A stretch of 64,000 nucleotides of DNA from Gammaproteobacteria bacterium (lineage in GTDB: Bacteria; Pseudomonadota; Gammaproteobacteria; Competibacterales; Competibacteraceae): the NCBI GenBank assembly GCA_024235035.1, contig JACKNE010000010.1, positions 1-64,000 of the forward strand, given 5' to 3'. How positions within the stretch are numbered: position 1 is the first letter of the stretch; every line of letters begins with the position of its first letter. Made by a program: the position numbers and the translations under genes. The notes under the pieces are model-generated. The model ran no database searches. It was not told where the DNA came from and was given only the letters and a program-made list of their open reading frames with translations. Positions 9,291 through 15,819 of this stretch are shown here, one piece after another.

Positions 9291-9379
9291 TGTTTATCCT
9301 CTGCAGAACAGGTATGCGGTGTCTTGACAACACTCAATAATTGCCATTTAGTTTTATATAAGGATAAGCAATCAATGTT

Positions 9380-9772
9380 TTAGGTCAGTTTGCTCTGCAA
9401 TATTTCTGCAGCTGAACCTGATATTTGAATCGTACGTCCATTTCTGAGTTCGATGATTAGTGAATCGCTAATAAAATTCTTCTTAGTATAAGAATTCACA
9501 ACCTCGGAATACTTGATTGGCAATTGGGCGCCTCCAAATAGCCAGAGCATGCGCAATGAAATTCCGTTTTTGTATATGTCAATATTCATTGCCGCGTTTA
9601 TTCTCAATGATCCGATTTTTCCGGAACACATATGCAAAGTTGAATCCAGAGGACCGAAATCAGTCAGATCTGGTTTTGAGGATAGCCCGCCCAATATAGA
9701 AAACAACTTACATCCAATTATCCAGAAAACAGGAAATAAGAGAAAGTAGAGAAATATATACTGATGGTTCAT
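9380..9772 (-). CDS. Hypothetical membrane-anchored protein (cassette gene)
   Basis: A 130-residue protein with one N-terminal transmembrane segment (about residues 5-27, IFLYFLLFPVFWIIGC) followed by a probably soluble beta-rich domain. No family was recognised. Base composition is AT-rich compared with msrA. The start codon follows closely after an attC-like palindrome at 9795-9902, and the gene points the same way as the other cassette genes. I read it as the distal cassette of the array. The low-GC composition and lack of a coupled neighbour support recent transfer. Confidence 0.65.
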   Translation of the reverse strand: MNHQYIFLYFLLFPVFWIIGCKLFSILGGLSSKPDLTDFGPLDSTLHMCSGKIGSLRINAAMNIDIYKNGISLRMLWLFGGAQLPIKYSEVVNSYTKKNFISDSLIIELRNGRTIQISGSAAEILQSKLT

Positions 9773-9794
9773 TTGCAGATAGACCTAATGATCC

Positions 9795-9902
9795 GACCAA
9801 CACGCAGCAAGCTCGGAGCGCCTCTTCGTACAAAATGGAGTGCGGCGGAATGCACAAAAAGGCGTGGAGAGTTTGCCATCGTTGTGTAACCGATTGTTAT
9901 GC
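9795..9902 (-). repeat. attC-like recombination site, cassette 1 side
   Basis: A 108-base imperfect inverted repeat. Its outer boxes are GACCAAC at the low end and GTTATGC at the high end, each one mismatch from RYYYAAC and GTTRRRY. It lies between two minus-strand genes. Confidence 0.5.
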
Positions 9903-10017
9903 GATTACTGCTCATCAAAGTAATCCGAATCCAATTTCTTGAATTTGTACAGCCCCACATGAGATAGCAATAAAGATGCTTTTTTCGCACGCTGCTCTTG
10001 CAGTGCTCCTGCAAATG

Positions 10018-11049
10018 TTAGGCTTTTGCCGCTTTAAGCTTAAAACTACGCGTTTCTTGTTGATATTTTCTCGTCGTAATATCCTGTGAATTAATCCCTT
10101 TTAAGACGGATATCACATCCTGTCTTACCGTTTTATCGATTCTATAATATTGATGACCGGTGGGGTCATCTTTAAATCGAACGACGGATTCACAATTAAC
10201 AACACTTACTTTATCTGGAAGCGCTCTTGAATTTCGTGGACCACCAGCACCCAACCTATCTGGATTGCCCTTTGTGAAATCACTGACTACTAATGCTTTG
10301 TCGCCAGGATTGTGATAAACGGTCACACGACGCCCCAGGTCAGGCAGAGTTTGGAACTTATAGTCATACTCAAATGCGTCATCGTCTTCATCAGCGGCGA
10401 ATAGGATGATTTGCTCAAGTAGCCTACGCAATTGGCTTCCCGAAGAGCTTTTTATCCCTTGTAGCGCCCATCGAAGAGCATAGTTTCCCATGCTATGTGC
10501 GAACAGATGTATATTTTTCTGACAGTAATCTTCTGGTTTAACTTCACGCAAAAAATCTGCGAACTTTAGTAGTCCACGTCCAAGGGCAACGCCTGAAGCG
10601 CGTGCATCATCTCTGTCGCTAGCGTAGGCTTTAAACGGTAACATGGACCCATCAGAAGGCCATGTGAATAAAAAATAGACCATAGGTAATTCATTGTAGA
10701 ATCTCTTAATTTGTGCCGTTCTCTGGATGGCCTCTTGAAATGTATAATTAAATCCATGGATGGAAATTACGCAATCTTGTTTGGTCTGCTTCATTTCCCT
10801 GCGGATTTCTTCAAACACAACCTTGCTACCGAGTGTTTGCCTACTGAAATTATTGACTGAAGCATTTTCGCTTCCGACATCCAATACTTCATCTGCAACA
10901 GTTAATGTGTATTGGTCAAGGTTTTCACCGCTGACGTCAGCCCAGCCAAATCTAAGGTCAGTCAAACCGCTACTGCTAAAACTGTTTCCAAAATCCGTTG
11001 GATTTTTTTGATCGTTCGGATTTCTATTAGTACCAAAATATATTCTCAT
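10018..11049 (-). CDS. Alpha/beta hydrolase (DUF900-type), cassette gene
   Basis: A 343-residue protein of the alpha/beta hydrolase superfamily resembling the DUF900 esterase/lipase-like group. The strand-turn segment CVISIHGFNYTFQEA carries the oxyanion-hole HGF. The nucleophile elbow is IHLFAHSMGNYALRWAL, with serine in SMG. LFAADEDDDAFE is a candidate acid region and the histidine may lie in DPTGHQYYRID. No signal peptide is visible, so it should be cytoplasmic. The substrate is unknown. Starting at an ATG 41 bases after a near-perfect attC site and ending at another attC-like site, it fits an integron cassette. Confidence 0.75.
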   Translation of the reverse strand: MRIYFGTNRNPNDQKNPTDFGNSFSSSGLTDLRFGWADVSGENLDQYTLTVADEVLDVGSENASVNNFSRQTLGSKVVFEEIRREMKQTKQDCVISIHGFNYTFQEAIQRTAQIKRFYNELPMVYFLFTWPSDGSMLPFKAYASDRDDARASGVALGRGLLKFADFLREVKPEDYCQKNIHLFAHSMGNYALRWALQGIKSSSGSQLRRLLEQIILFAADEDDDAFEYDYKFQTLPDLGRRVTVYHNPGDKALVVSDFTKGNPDRLGAGGPRNSRALPDKVSVVNCESVVRFKDDPTGHQYYRIDKTVRQDVISVLKGINSQDITTRKYQQETRSFKLKAAKA

Positions 11050-11089
11050 AATCTTGATCTCTGGTTGCGTTGAAACTATCAGAAAAAAT

Positions 11090-11178
11090 GTCTAACGCTG
11101 CAATAAACGGCACTAAGCAACACGTAGCTGCGGAGCATCCGAGGAAGCACAGCGAACAGCTTGATTGCATTGTTAGGC
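11090..11178 (-). repeat. attC site with perfect core boxes
   Basis: An 89-base imperfect palindrome bounded by GTCTAAC and GTTAGGC, exact matches to RYYYAAC and GTTRRRY. Inner complementary arms (AACGCTGCAATAAA against TTGATTGCATTGTT) are visible. It separates the hydrolase gene from the glycosylase gene and is the clearest attC in the window. Confidence 0.85.
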
Positions 11179-11183
11179 GCCAT

Positions 11184-11612
11184 TTAATGACGTTCCCATG
11201 ACTCAACTTCACCTGACTGTATCTCAAACAATGGATGTGGCTCTACTGTTTTGCATTTATGCCATTTTTCATAAGCGGCTGGACTACGCTGTTCTAGCTT
11301 TGACATTAAATGCTTCCACTCGTAGCTCATTTGACCACTGGTAACTTTAATGGTTACAGGTTTTGTCTCTGGTTTGATTTTTGACTCATCGAATGAATAG
11401 CCTCTGCACTCTGATTCTATATGGACATATTTGAGATACGCTGATATTGCAGATAGCGGTGCAGAGCAATTTTTAAATCTTTCCAGTTGTGGGTGATTGC
11501 GATAACCTTTGGTTTCATTTCGTAAAACAGCTTGAGCCAACAATGTTTCTCGCCATAAAGCCACTATGCCTTGTGCATCTAGGTATTTAGGGTGTATTGA
11601 CCAAAGACGCAT
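11184..11612 (-). CDS. Pyrimidine dimer DNA glycosylase / endonuclease V-like (cassette gene)
   Basis: A 142-residue protein beginning MRLWSIHPKYLDAQGIVALW, the signature of the Pyr_excise family related to T4 endonuclease V. Such enzymes remove UV-induced pyrimidine dimers and nick the DNA. The segment RNETKGYRNHPQLERFK is also typical of the cellular members. A TTG six codons upstream would overlap the attC-like site, so the ATG at 11612 is preferred. The gene ends 5 bases before the attC at 11090-11178. An integron cassette encoding DNA repair fits the adaptive-cargo pattern. Enzymatic activity is inferred from the family alone. Confidence 0.8.
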   Translation of the reverse strand: MRLWSIHPKYLDAQGIVALWRETLLAQAVLRNETKGYRNHPQLERFKNCSAPLSAISAYLKYVHIESECRGYSFDESKIKPETKPVTIKVTSGQMSYEWKHLMSKLEQRSPAAYEKWHKCKTVEPHPLFEIQSGEVESWERH

Positions 11613-11624
11613 ATTTTTTCTGGT

Positions 11625-11658
11625 ATCCAACGCCAGGATCAGCGGCGTAGCGTTAGGG
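11625..11658 (-). repeat. Short attC-like site
   Basis: Only 34 bases, bounded by ATCCAAC (perfect RYYYAAC) and GTTAGGG (one mismatch to GTTRRRY). It looks like an attC that has lost its central arms. It lies exactly at the junction between hicB and the glycosylase gene. Confidence 0.5.
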
Positions 11659-11678
11659 GAGTCCGCTGGGGCGCCTTA

Positions 11679-11918
11679 CTAGGCGACGCTAAGCATTTTG
11701 TTTGCATAATCTTTTCCAGCAGTTGTGGCCGGTAATGGTTTACCATCTGTTTTGTAGAGTTCGATGGTTTCTTCAACTATGTCGCATAGTTCAGCGAATA
11801 CCTGCTTCTCATCGCCTCCATGGCAGCCGCCATAAAACAGTTCGGGGCAACTTCCCACAAAGCATTGATCTTCTTCAGACCACTCCACAATTTTCACATA
11901 ACGGATGCTTCCGTTCAT
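11679..11918 (-). CDS. hicB: HicB-family antitoxin
   Basis: A 79-residue protein of the HicB partial-RNase-H fold. Visible are YVKIVEWSEEDQCFVGSCPEL, GGCHGGDEKQVFAELCDIVEETIELY and the tail GKPLPATTAG, all typical of solitary-domain HicB antitoxins. Its ATG overlaps the stop of an upstream hicA reading frame by an ATGA overlap, the usual hicAB layout. The hicA gene is broken here, so this antitoxin appears to be orphaned. It may still repress its own promoter or protect against related toxins. It forms one cassette with the hicA remnant. Confidence 0.85.
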   Translation of the reverse strand: MNGSIRYVKIVEWSEEDQCFVGSCPELFYGGCHGGDEKQVFAELCDIVEETIELYKTDGKPLPATTAGKDYANKMLSVA

Positions 11919-12111
11919 TTCTTTGAACCTTCAATAGCCGCCTTAACTGCTTTCTCTTGATAAAGCTGAATGTCATCGCTAAGTTATCCAGAAATCACAA
12001 CTGGTTTTGCCACCTTCGGATGTATGAAGTTTCTGTGACTTTCCTTACTGCCTCGGTTGGAGAGACCGGCTGTTCAAGCTCTTTGATCAGTTCTCTAATT
12101 TTCTTTAGCAT
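11915..12111 (-). pseudogene. hicA: hicA toxin pseudogene (frameshift plus nonsense)
   Basis: From the ATG at 12111 the frame reads MLKKIRELIKELEQ and then loses register. A single missing base at this point restores AGLSNRGSKESHRNFIHPKV, the HicA RNA-binding core with its catalytic histidine in SHRNF. That frame continues KPVVISG, then meets an in-frame TAA (one substitution from the usual lysine), and resumes LSDDIQLYQEKAVKAAIEGSKK to a stop that overlaps the hicB start. The 197-base span is one short of a multiple of three, as expected for a single deletion. The toxin should be inactive unless sequencing errors explain both lesions. Confidence 0.8.
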
Positions 12112-12176
12112 GATTTAGCTATAAAGCGAAACCCTGAGCCCAATTGTCGGCAGATTAATCTCTACGGGTCTAATTC

Positions 12177-12236
12177 CCTGCAGCTTGCTGCATGTCATCT
12201 CGCTTTTGATACCCGCAGCTTGCTGTGGAGTCGTTC
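12177..12236. repeat. Paired palindromic repeat CAGCTTGCTG type
   Basis: Two tandem short palindromes centred on GCAGCTTGCTGC lie within 60 bases. The second copy has the form GATACCCGCAGCTTGCTGTGG followed by TCGTT. A very similar pair occurs at 24035-24105. It lies between the Coq4-like gene and hicA, where an attC would be expected. Confidence 0.65.
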
Positions 12237-12241
12237 ATTTT

Positions 12242-12874
12242 TTAAAACAGATCAACTCGTTTCTTTGGTTTCACCGCTTGAAAAATACTATAGCCAAGCG
12301 TGATGTCAGTTATAAACCTTACGCAGACTGCCGGGATGGCTATCAGTGCGTGAATGAACATTGCACAGGCAGAGTAGAACGCAAACTCCAAGGCTCGGAA
12401 GGCCATCGGGAAGCGGGGGTTTTTCACTTCAAGGACGTCAGCCCGAAGTGTAGCCAAACTTGGCCAATGGGCTGAATCAACGTTGGATCTGCAAGACTTT
12501 GAATAAAGGTTTTTGCTTTTGCAGCCTCGACTGAAAGAAGACCACATGCGCTTAGGTTCCAGCACTAAACCGGTGGAGAGTGCTATTAGATTCATAACCC
12601 CAAGCAACGGTGAGACAAAGGCAGACCCAGTACCTAACTCCCACGCACTAACCTCGCCTTCTCCGATTCGTCCAACGCTATAACCAGTGATGAGATGATG
12701 AAGGTCGTGGTATTTCAAATATTGCCTCCGAGTTTCGATATTAGGCAATGGCACAAGCATACATCCGGTATAGACAGGCACAGTCAACGGTCTCATACCA
12801 ATAACACTGCCAAAGCCGCTCTTTTCATAAAAGTTAGCTAATTCTTCTTGTAATGTCAGCGGGGTTGTATTCAT
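12242..12874 (-). CDS. Coq4-like protein (cassette gene)
   Basis: A 210-residue protein resembling the Coq4 family linked to ubiquinone biosynthesis. The key feature is YLKYHDLHHLITGYSVGRIGEGEVSAWELG, which has the HDxxH and downstream glutamate pattern that binds a metal in Coq4. The C-terminal third is hydrophobic with two probable transmembrane segments (around residues 155-195). The ATG at 12874 lies just 4 bases after a GTTAGAT attC box, typical of cassettes. Bacterial Coq4 homologues are often of unknown function, so a quinone role is an inference only. Confidence 0.65.
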   Translation of the reverse strand: MNTTPLTLQEELANFYEKSGFGSVIGMRPLTVPVYTGCMLVPLPNIETRRQYLKYHDLHHLITGYSVGRIGEGEVSAWELGTGSAFVSPLLGVMNLIALSTGLVLEPKRMWSSFSRGCKSKNLYSKSCRSNVDSAHWPSLATLRADVLEVKNPRFPMAFRALEFAFYSACAMFIHALIAIPAVCVRFITDITLGYSIFQAVKPKKRVDLF

Positions 12875-12877
12875 GAA

Positions 12878-12944
12878 ATCTAACGTCTGAGCTCAGCCGC
12901 GACGGGGCGCCAGCCCTGGCGTTGACTGCGGCGGTTGGTTGGAA
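12878..12944 (-). repeat. attC-like site
   Basis: A 67-base GC-rich palindrome bounded by ATCTAAC (perfect RYYYAAC) and GTTGGAA (one mismatch). Inner arms include CTGAGCTCAGCCG and CTGCGGCGG. It overlaps the 3' end of the 13243-12893 gene. Confidence 0.6.
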
Positions 12945-13243
12945 TCTTTGTTTGTTTCTCCGTATCGAAGGAAAACCAAGTCGGACCCATCTCCAATCTT
13001 CCAGGGCCGAGCGTCACTGATCTCTATATATTCTTCATATGGGGTGCTGAATGGATATCCCGCGATGATCTCAGCACAGAAACAGTGAACGCAATCAAGG
13101 TGATCTTCTGTAGCTGAGCTGTCCAAAACCGCGGTGACCCGGACCGCTCCTTCGGCTGTCTCTGAAGCATAGACGAACCGGAGAGAGGAAGGGACTTCAC
13201 CCAACATCGCTTTCTGCGCGGCAATACGAATGTCCTGCTTCAT
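12893..13243 (-). CDS. Hypothetical protein (cassette gene)
   Basis: A 116-residue protein starting MKQDIRIAAQKAMLGEVPSSLRFV. This opening is shared with small hypothetical proteins in which a two-to-three-strand domain is followed by a cysteine-containing helix, here HLDCVHCFCAEIIAG. Function is unknown; an immunity-protein-like role has been suggested to me only by general shape. I chose this ATG over an upstream one because it falls directly after the attC core GTTGGAAG, as in other cassettes. Its last 17 codons run into the next attC-like site, so the true C-terminus may be an add-on from the recombination site. Confidence 0.6.
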   Translation of the reverse strand: MKQDIRIAAQKAMLGEVPSSLRFVYASETAEGAVRVTAVLDSSATEDHLDCVHCFCAEIIAGYPFSTPYEEYIEISDARPWKIGDGSDLVFLRYGETNKDSNQPPQSTPGLAPRRG

Positions 13244-13244
13244 C

Positions 13245-13341
13245 TTCCAACGCTTCAAACACCGGCTCGGTGAAGTTGGCGGCTTTTTGGAACAAAAAAG
13301 GTGACAGCTTTGCCGAGTCCGCGTGATTTGACTTGTTAACC
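13245..13341 (-). repeat. attC-like site
   Basis: A 97-base site bounded by TTCCAAC and GTTAACC, each close to RYYYAAC and GTTRRRY. Inner arms GCTTCAAACACCGGCTCGG and CCGAGTCCGCGTGATTTGA pair imperfectly. The downstream gene starts 1-2 bases from its end. Confidence 0.6.
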
Positions 13342-13701
13342 CCACTCAACAAGATTCTCTCCTTGCTGACTTATTTCAACAAATATATTTGAATAGGGCG
13401 ATACAGTTGGATATTCACTTCCAGGATCGCAACGCACCGTTACTTCTAGAGCACTTACGATACATCTTGCGAATTCGATGTCTGATTTCCAATTTTCTAA
13501 GCCTTTCAAGTAGACGGAAATGTATCCGTATTGAATACCAGAGTTAATTAGAATTTTTGCGTCGCTGTAGGTGTACAGGATATGGCCTTTGTCTATTTCA
13601 GAATCAAAGGACAAAGTGCCTATCTCCTTATTAAGGAAAGAAACAATTTTATCTGTTTCATTCCCTTCAATGTAAATTTCGATATCTTCTTGGCTTTTCA
13701 T
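13336..13701 (-). CDS. Hypothetical protein (cassette gene)
   Basis: A 121-residue acidic, AT-rich protein beginning MKSQEDIEIYIEGNETDKIV. No family was recognised with confidence; the mixed alpha/beta pattern and length resemble small immunity-type proteins, but that is weak. An upstream extension in the same frame reads through the attC-like palindrome (giving an artefactual RLTPNPSFERTC peptide), so the internal ATG at 13701 is chosen. It ends in the next attC-like site. Confidence 0.6.
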   Translation of the reverse strand: MKSQEDIEIYIEGNETDKIVSFLNKEIGTLSFDSEIDKGHILYTYSDAKILINSGIQYGYISVYLKGLENWKSDIEFARCIVSALEVTVRCDPGSEYPTVSPYSNIFVEISQQGENLVEWG

Positions 13702-13704
13702 GTG

Positions 13705-13771
13705 GGTTAACGTCTGAATTGAGCGGCCTACGCGGCATTTCGCACAGGTCCGCTCGAATGATGGATTGGGC
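13705..13771 (-). repeat. attC-like site with long inverted arms
   Basis: Bounded by GGTTAAC and ATTGGGC. Complementary arms CGTCTGA/TCAGACG and TTGAGCGG/CCGCTCGA are evident; the outer CGTCTGA arm extends to 13778. When translated it yields the PNPSFERTC peptide I associate with recurrent attC-like repeats in proteobacteria. Confidence 0.65.
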
Positions 13772-13781
13772 GTCAGACGGA

Positions 13782-14135
13782 TCATGGGGCTTTGGTTTTC
13801 GCGTTGCTCCAGGCGTACGACATGAGACCCTGTAGTTCGGTGTCTTGCTGCTCCAATACCCAAGCGGCAATTGACTCTTGAAAGCTCTCGTTGGCTTGGC
13901 CGGACAATAGCTGGCGCAGACAGGCGGCAACGCGATGTTGAGTTTCATTGACCTTGCGAAGCTGCAACGGCTTCTCCAATTCTTCGCTCCGGACGCGGTA
14001 GCTATTTCGTCCAACGATTGTCAGTTCATGCATCAACGTGGCAAGAAACAGGGTCTTGCTGTGCGTCTCCAGCGAAACCAACCATCGGCCTTCGGCATCA
14101 ATTGCGCGATTCATGATGACGCTCAGCAACCGCAC
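13782..14135 (-). CDS. Hypothetical protein (cassette gene)
   Basis: A 117-residue predominantly helical protein containing RWLVSLETHSKTLFLATLMHELTIVGR and QHRVAACLRQLLSGQ. An alternative ATG lies at 14114. No family recognised. It begins 4 bases after the stop of the small gene at 14140-14322, so the two are probably a two-gene cassette, a layout common for toxin-antitoxin or paired-partner cassettes. That pairing is the only hint of function. Confidence 0.55.
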   Translation of the reverse strand: MRLLSVIMNRAIDAEGRWLVSLETHSKTLFLATLMHELTIVGRNSYRVRSEELEKPLQLRKVNETQHRVAACLRQLLSGQANESFQESIAAWVLEQQDTELQGLMSYAWSNAKTKAP

Positions 14136-14139
14136 GACG

Positions 14140-14322
14140 TCAGGAGCGGTCTGTTGGAGCGCCTTGTTCGGCTTTCCGGTCTCGCTCGTCTCGGCGGAAT
14201 CTGCTGCAGCGAGAAGATTGTTTTTTCAGGAAATATCCAGCCAGTCCGTCGATGTTGTAGTCATGCTCCTTAGCGATATTGTCTTTTGCGGCCCAAAGTT
14301 CTTTTAGTACCTCGTCAGTCAC
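14140..14322 (-). CDS. Small hypothetical protein (cassette gene)
   Basis: Sixty residues from a GTG, beginning MTDEVLKELWAAKDNIAKEHDYNIDGLAGYFLKKQ. This opening closely matches the pattern of many small uncharacterised proteins (VxELWxxKDxIAxEHxYDxDxLxxYL) that often sit beside toxin-antitoxin genes. The last 20 residues are basic and less typical, so the 3' end could be shifted. It is followed after 4 bases by the 117-residue gene. Confidence 0.6.
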   Translation of the reverse strand: MTDEVLKELWAAKDNIAKEHDYNIDGLAGYFLKKQSSRCSRFRRDERDRKAEQGAPTDRS

Positions 14323-14335
14323 CCTCGTGCACTCT

Positions 14336-14404
14336 CATTAACTCGATTGGTGTTGCAACCTCAGGATATTGGTAGCCTAGGTCCGGCGGAATGTCTTGTT
14401 ATAT
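14336..14404 (-). repeat. Degenerate attC-like site
   Basis: About 69 bases between a CATTAAC box and a GTTATAT box (one mismatch to GTTRRRY). Internal pairing is weak. It is called mainly from its position between two cassette genes. Confidence 0.35.
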
Positions 14405-14441
14405 GATTTTAAAATGACTAACTCTGGCTTATTGATGCTTA

Positions 14442-15290
14442 TTATTTTGGTAAATCAATGAAATTTTCAAAATCATATATTTTACTTGGTCTTTTGGAAT
14501 TTATATTTTCTAAATTTTGGTAAATAAAGATTTTACTTTCTTTTGCAACTATTAATCTTCCAGTATTATCGAAATCAGCCCATTTGCAAATTTTTTCTTT
14601 ATCATTAAGTGGGAATTTAACTTCGTTTTTATTATCTTGAACGGCATAACTATGCAGATCATAATCTCCCATAACTTGCCCATCCATTCGTTTGAGATAT
14701 GAATTGTAGTTTAAATATTTAAGTAGAGTTATTTCACCATTGGTTTTTGTCCAAATCTTAGGGATTGGATATTTATCTCCAAGTTCTTGTACAATTTGTC
14801 TTTTTAAGATTTTCCATCCGTTCCCTGAAGTCCAGCCTCCATCTTCAATGTTTCCTGTAAAGGTGATTTTGTACTTATCAAGTTGATCGTTTAGGTTTTT
14901 GTCAAAATCAGGATACTGCCCAGGCGATATATAAATTGTATTATCATTTATGAATCTTCCTCCTCCTCCCCATGTATCCTTGTGTGCAAAAAGTTTTATA
15001 GCTTTAATATTTGGAGGTACACAGACACCTGTCCAACAATAAAGCCTTTTGTCATATTGCTTTTGAGATTTACCCATAGCGAAATAAATAAAATAAGTTC
15101 CGTCAGGGGAAAGATCACATCGGTTAGGATAAATTTTCCCATAAAAAAGTGACCCAATCTCTAGGTTCTCAATTTCTTTTTCATAGTTCATTGAAATCAG
15201 AAAAGTAATCTTATTACTTCTACGGTATAGAAATACTATTTTGTTGCTTTGGGTAGCAATATAACCGCGTATCTTTGGTGTCGTTCTCAT
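14442..15290 (-). CDS. Orphan hypothetical protein, strongly AT-rich (cassette gene)
   Basis: A 282-residue protein beginning MRTTPKIRGYIATQSNKIVFLY. It contains repeated short beta-like stretches such as LSPDGTYFIYFAMGKS, TWGGGGRFINDNTIYIS and RLIVAKESKIFIYQN, which suggests a beta-propeller-like or WD/PQQ-like fold. No family was recognised. Its base composition is the most AT-rich of the window, clear evidence of foreign origin. A longer frame upstream runs through the attC palindrome, so the ATG at 15290, 7 bases from the attC edge, is preferred. Confidence 0.65.
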   Translation of the reverse strand: MRTTPKIRGYIATQSNKIVFLYRRSNKITFLISMNYEKEIENLEIGSLFYGKIYPNRCDLSPDGTYFIYFAMGKSQKQYDKRLYCWTGVCVPPNIKAIKLFAHKDTWGGGGRFINDNTIYISPGQYPDFDKNLNDQLDKYKITFTGNIEDGGWTSGNGWKILKRQIVQELGDKYPIPKIWTKTNGEITLLKYLNYNSYLKRMDGQVMGDYDLHSYAVQDNKNEVKFPLNDKEKICKWADFDNTGRLIVAKESKIFIYQNLENINSKRPSKIYDFENFIDLPK

Positions 15291-15297
15291 TTTAGAT

Positions 15298-15381
15298 ACA
15301 CAACGTTCCGCATGAGCGGCCGAGCGTAAGCGAGGTCCGGCGACCGCGTCTGCAGGCGCGAACTCGATGCGGTTGTTAGGT
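15298..15381 (-). repeat. attC site
   Basis: An 84-base GC-rich palindrome in an AT-rich setting, bounded by ACACAAC and GTTAGGT (the second a perfect GTTRRRY). Arms CAACGTTCCGCAT and ATGCGGTTGTT pair, with a second inner stem built on AGCGGCCGAGCG. Confidence 0.75.
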
Positions 15382-15390
15382 GACATTTGC

Positions 15391-15744
15391 CTAATCATTG
15401 GAGCTACCGTTCGATGCTTCTTGTGCCTCGGTTGAGTCACCAGCGGTCGGCTCTGCCGAATCGGAAGCTTCGGCGACCGACGCCACGAAAGCAGACAGAA
15501 TCATGTATTCGAGCGCGGGAATCCAACCCGGTCCTTTTCGCTTAATGTCGGGCGAAAGCATATGTAGTACGAATGCCGCTCCTAGTATTGGAATGAGCCA
15601 AACAATGGCGTGCTGCGCACGCTTCTGTCCAGACTCAAAATACTCGGACCTGGAAATGTGCCATGAGGTGAAGGCGGCCATGTAGATGTACATAACCGAC
15701 AGCACTAGAACAACAGCGACTATCACAACGTTCACCGCAGTCAT
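15391..15744 (-). CDS. Hypothetical membrane protein (cassette gene)
   Basis: A 117-residue protein with two or three predicted transmembrane segments: VNVVIVAVVLVLSVMYIYMAAF near the start, IVWLIPILGAAFVLHML in the middle, and a weaker one at IPALEYMILSAFVASV. A hydrophilic Glu/Ser/Asn-rich tail ends the protein. The chosen ATG is 6 bases after the GTTAGGT box of the preceding attC. No family recognised; small inner-membrane cassettes are common in integrons. Confidence 0.6.
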   Translation of the reverse strand: MTAVNVVIVAVVLVLSVMYIYMAAFTSWHISRSEYFESGQKRAQHAIVWLIPILGAAFVLHMLSPDIKRKGPGWIPALEYMILSAFVASVAEASDSAEPTAGDSTEAQEASNGSSND

Positions 15745-15750
15745 CTTGGC

Positions 15751-15819
15751 ACCTAACGCCGCGCTCTGGGGCAAACCGAAGCGTAGCGTAGGTTTGTCCC
15801 TAGCAGCGCTTTGTTAGGC
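15751..15819 (-). repeat. attC site with near-perfect boxes
   Basis: A 69-base palindrome bounded by ACCTAAC and GTTAGGC, both perfect to consensus. Inner arms GCCGCGCTCTGGGGCAAACC and GGTTTGTCCCTAGCAGCGC pair with bulges. The TIR gene stop codon lies inside the GCCTAAC box, as in many cassettes. Confidence 0.85.

Noticed and set aside
13667..14014. 115-residue frame overlapping two cassette genes
   Set aside because: It reads through an attC-like palindrome and is out of frame with the better-supported genes.
15291..15440. N-terminal extension of the AT-rich orphan gene
   Set aside because: The extra residues are the translated attC palindrome, and composition changes abruptly at the internal ATG.
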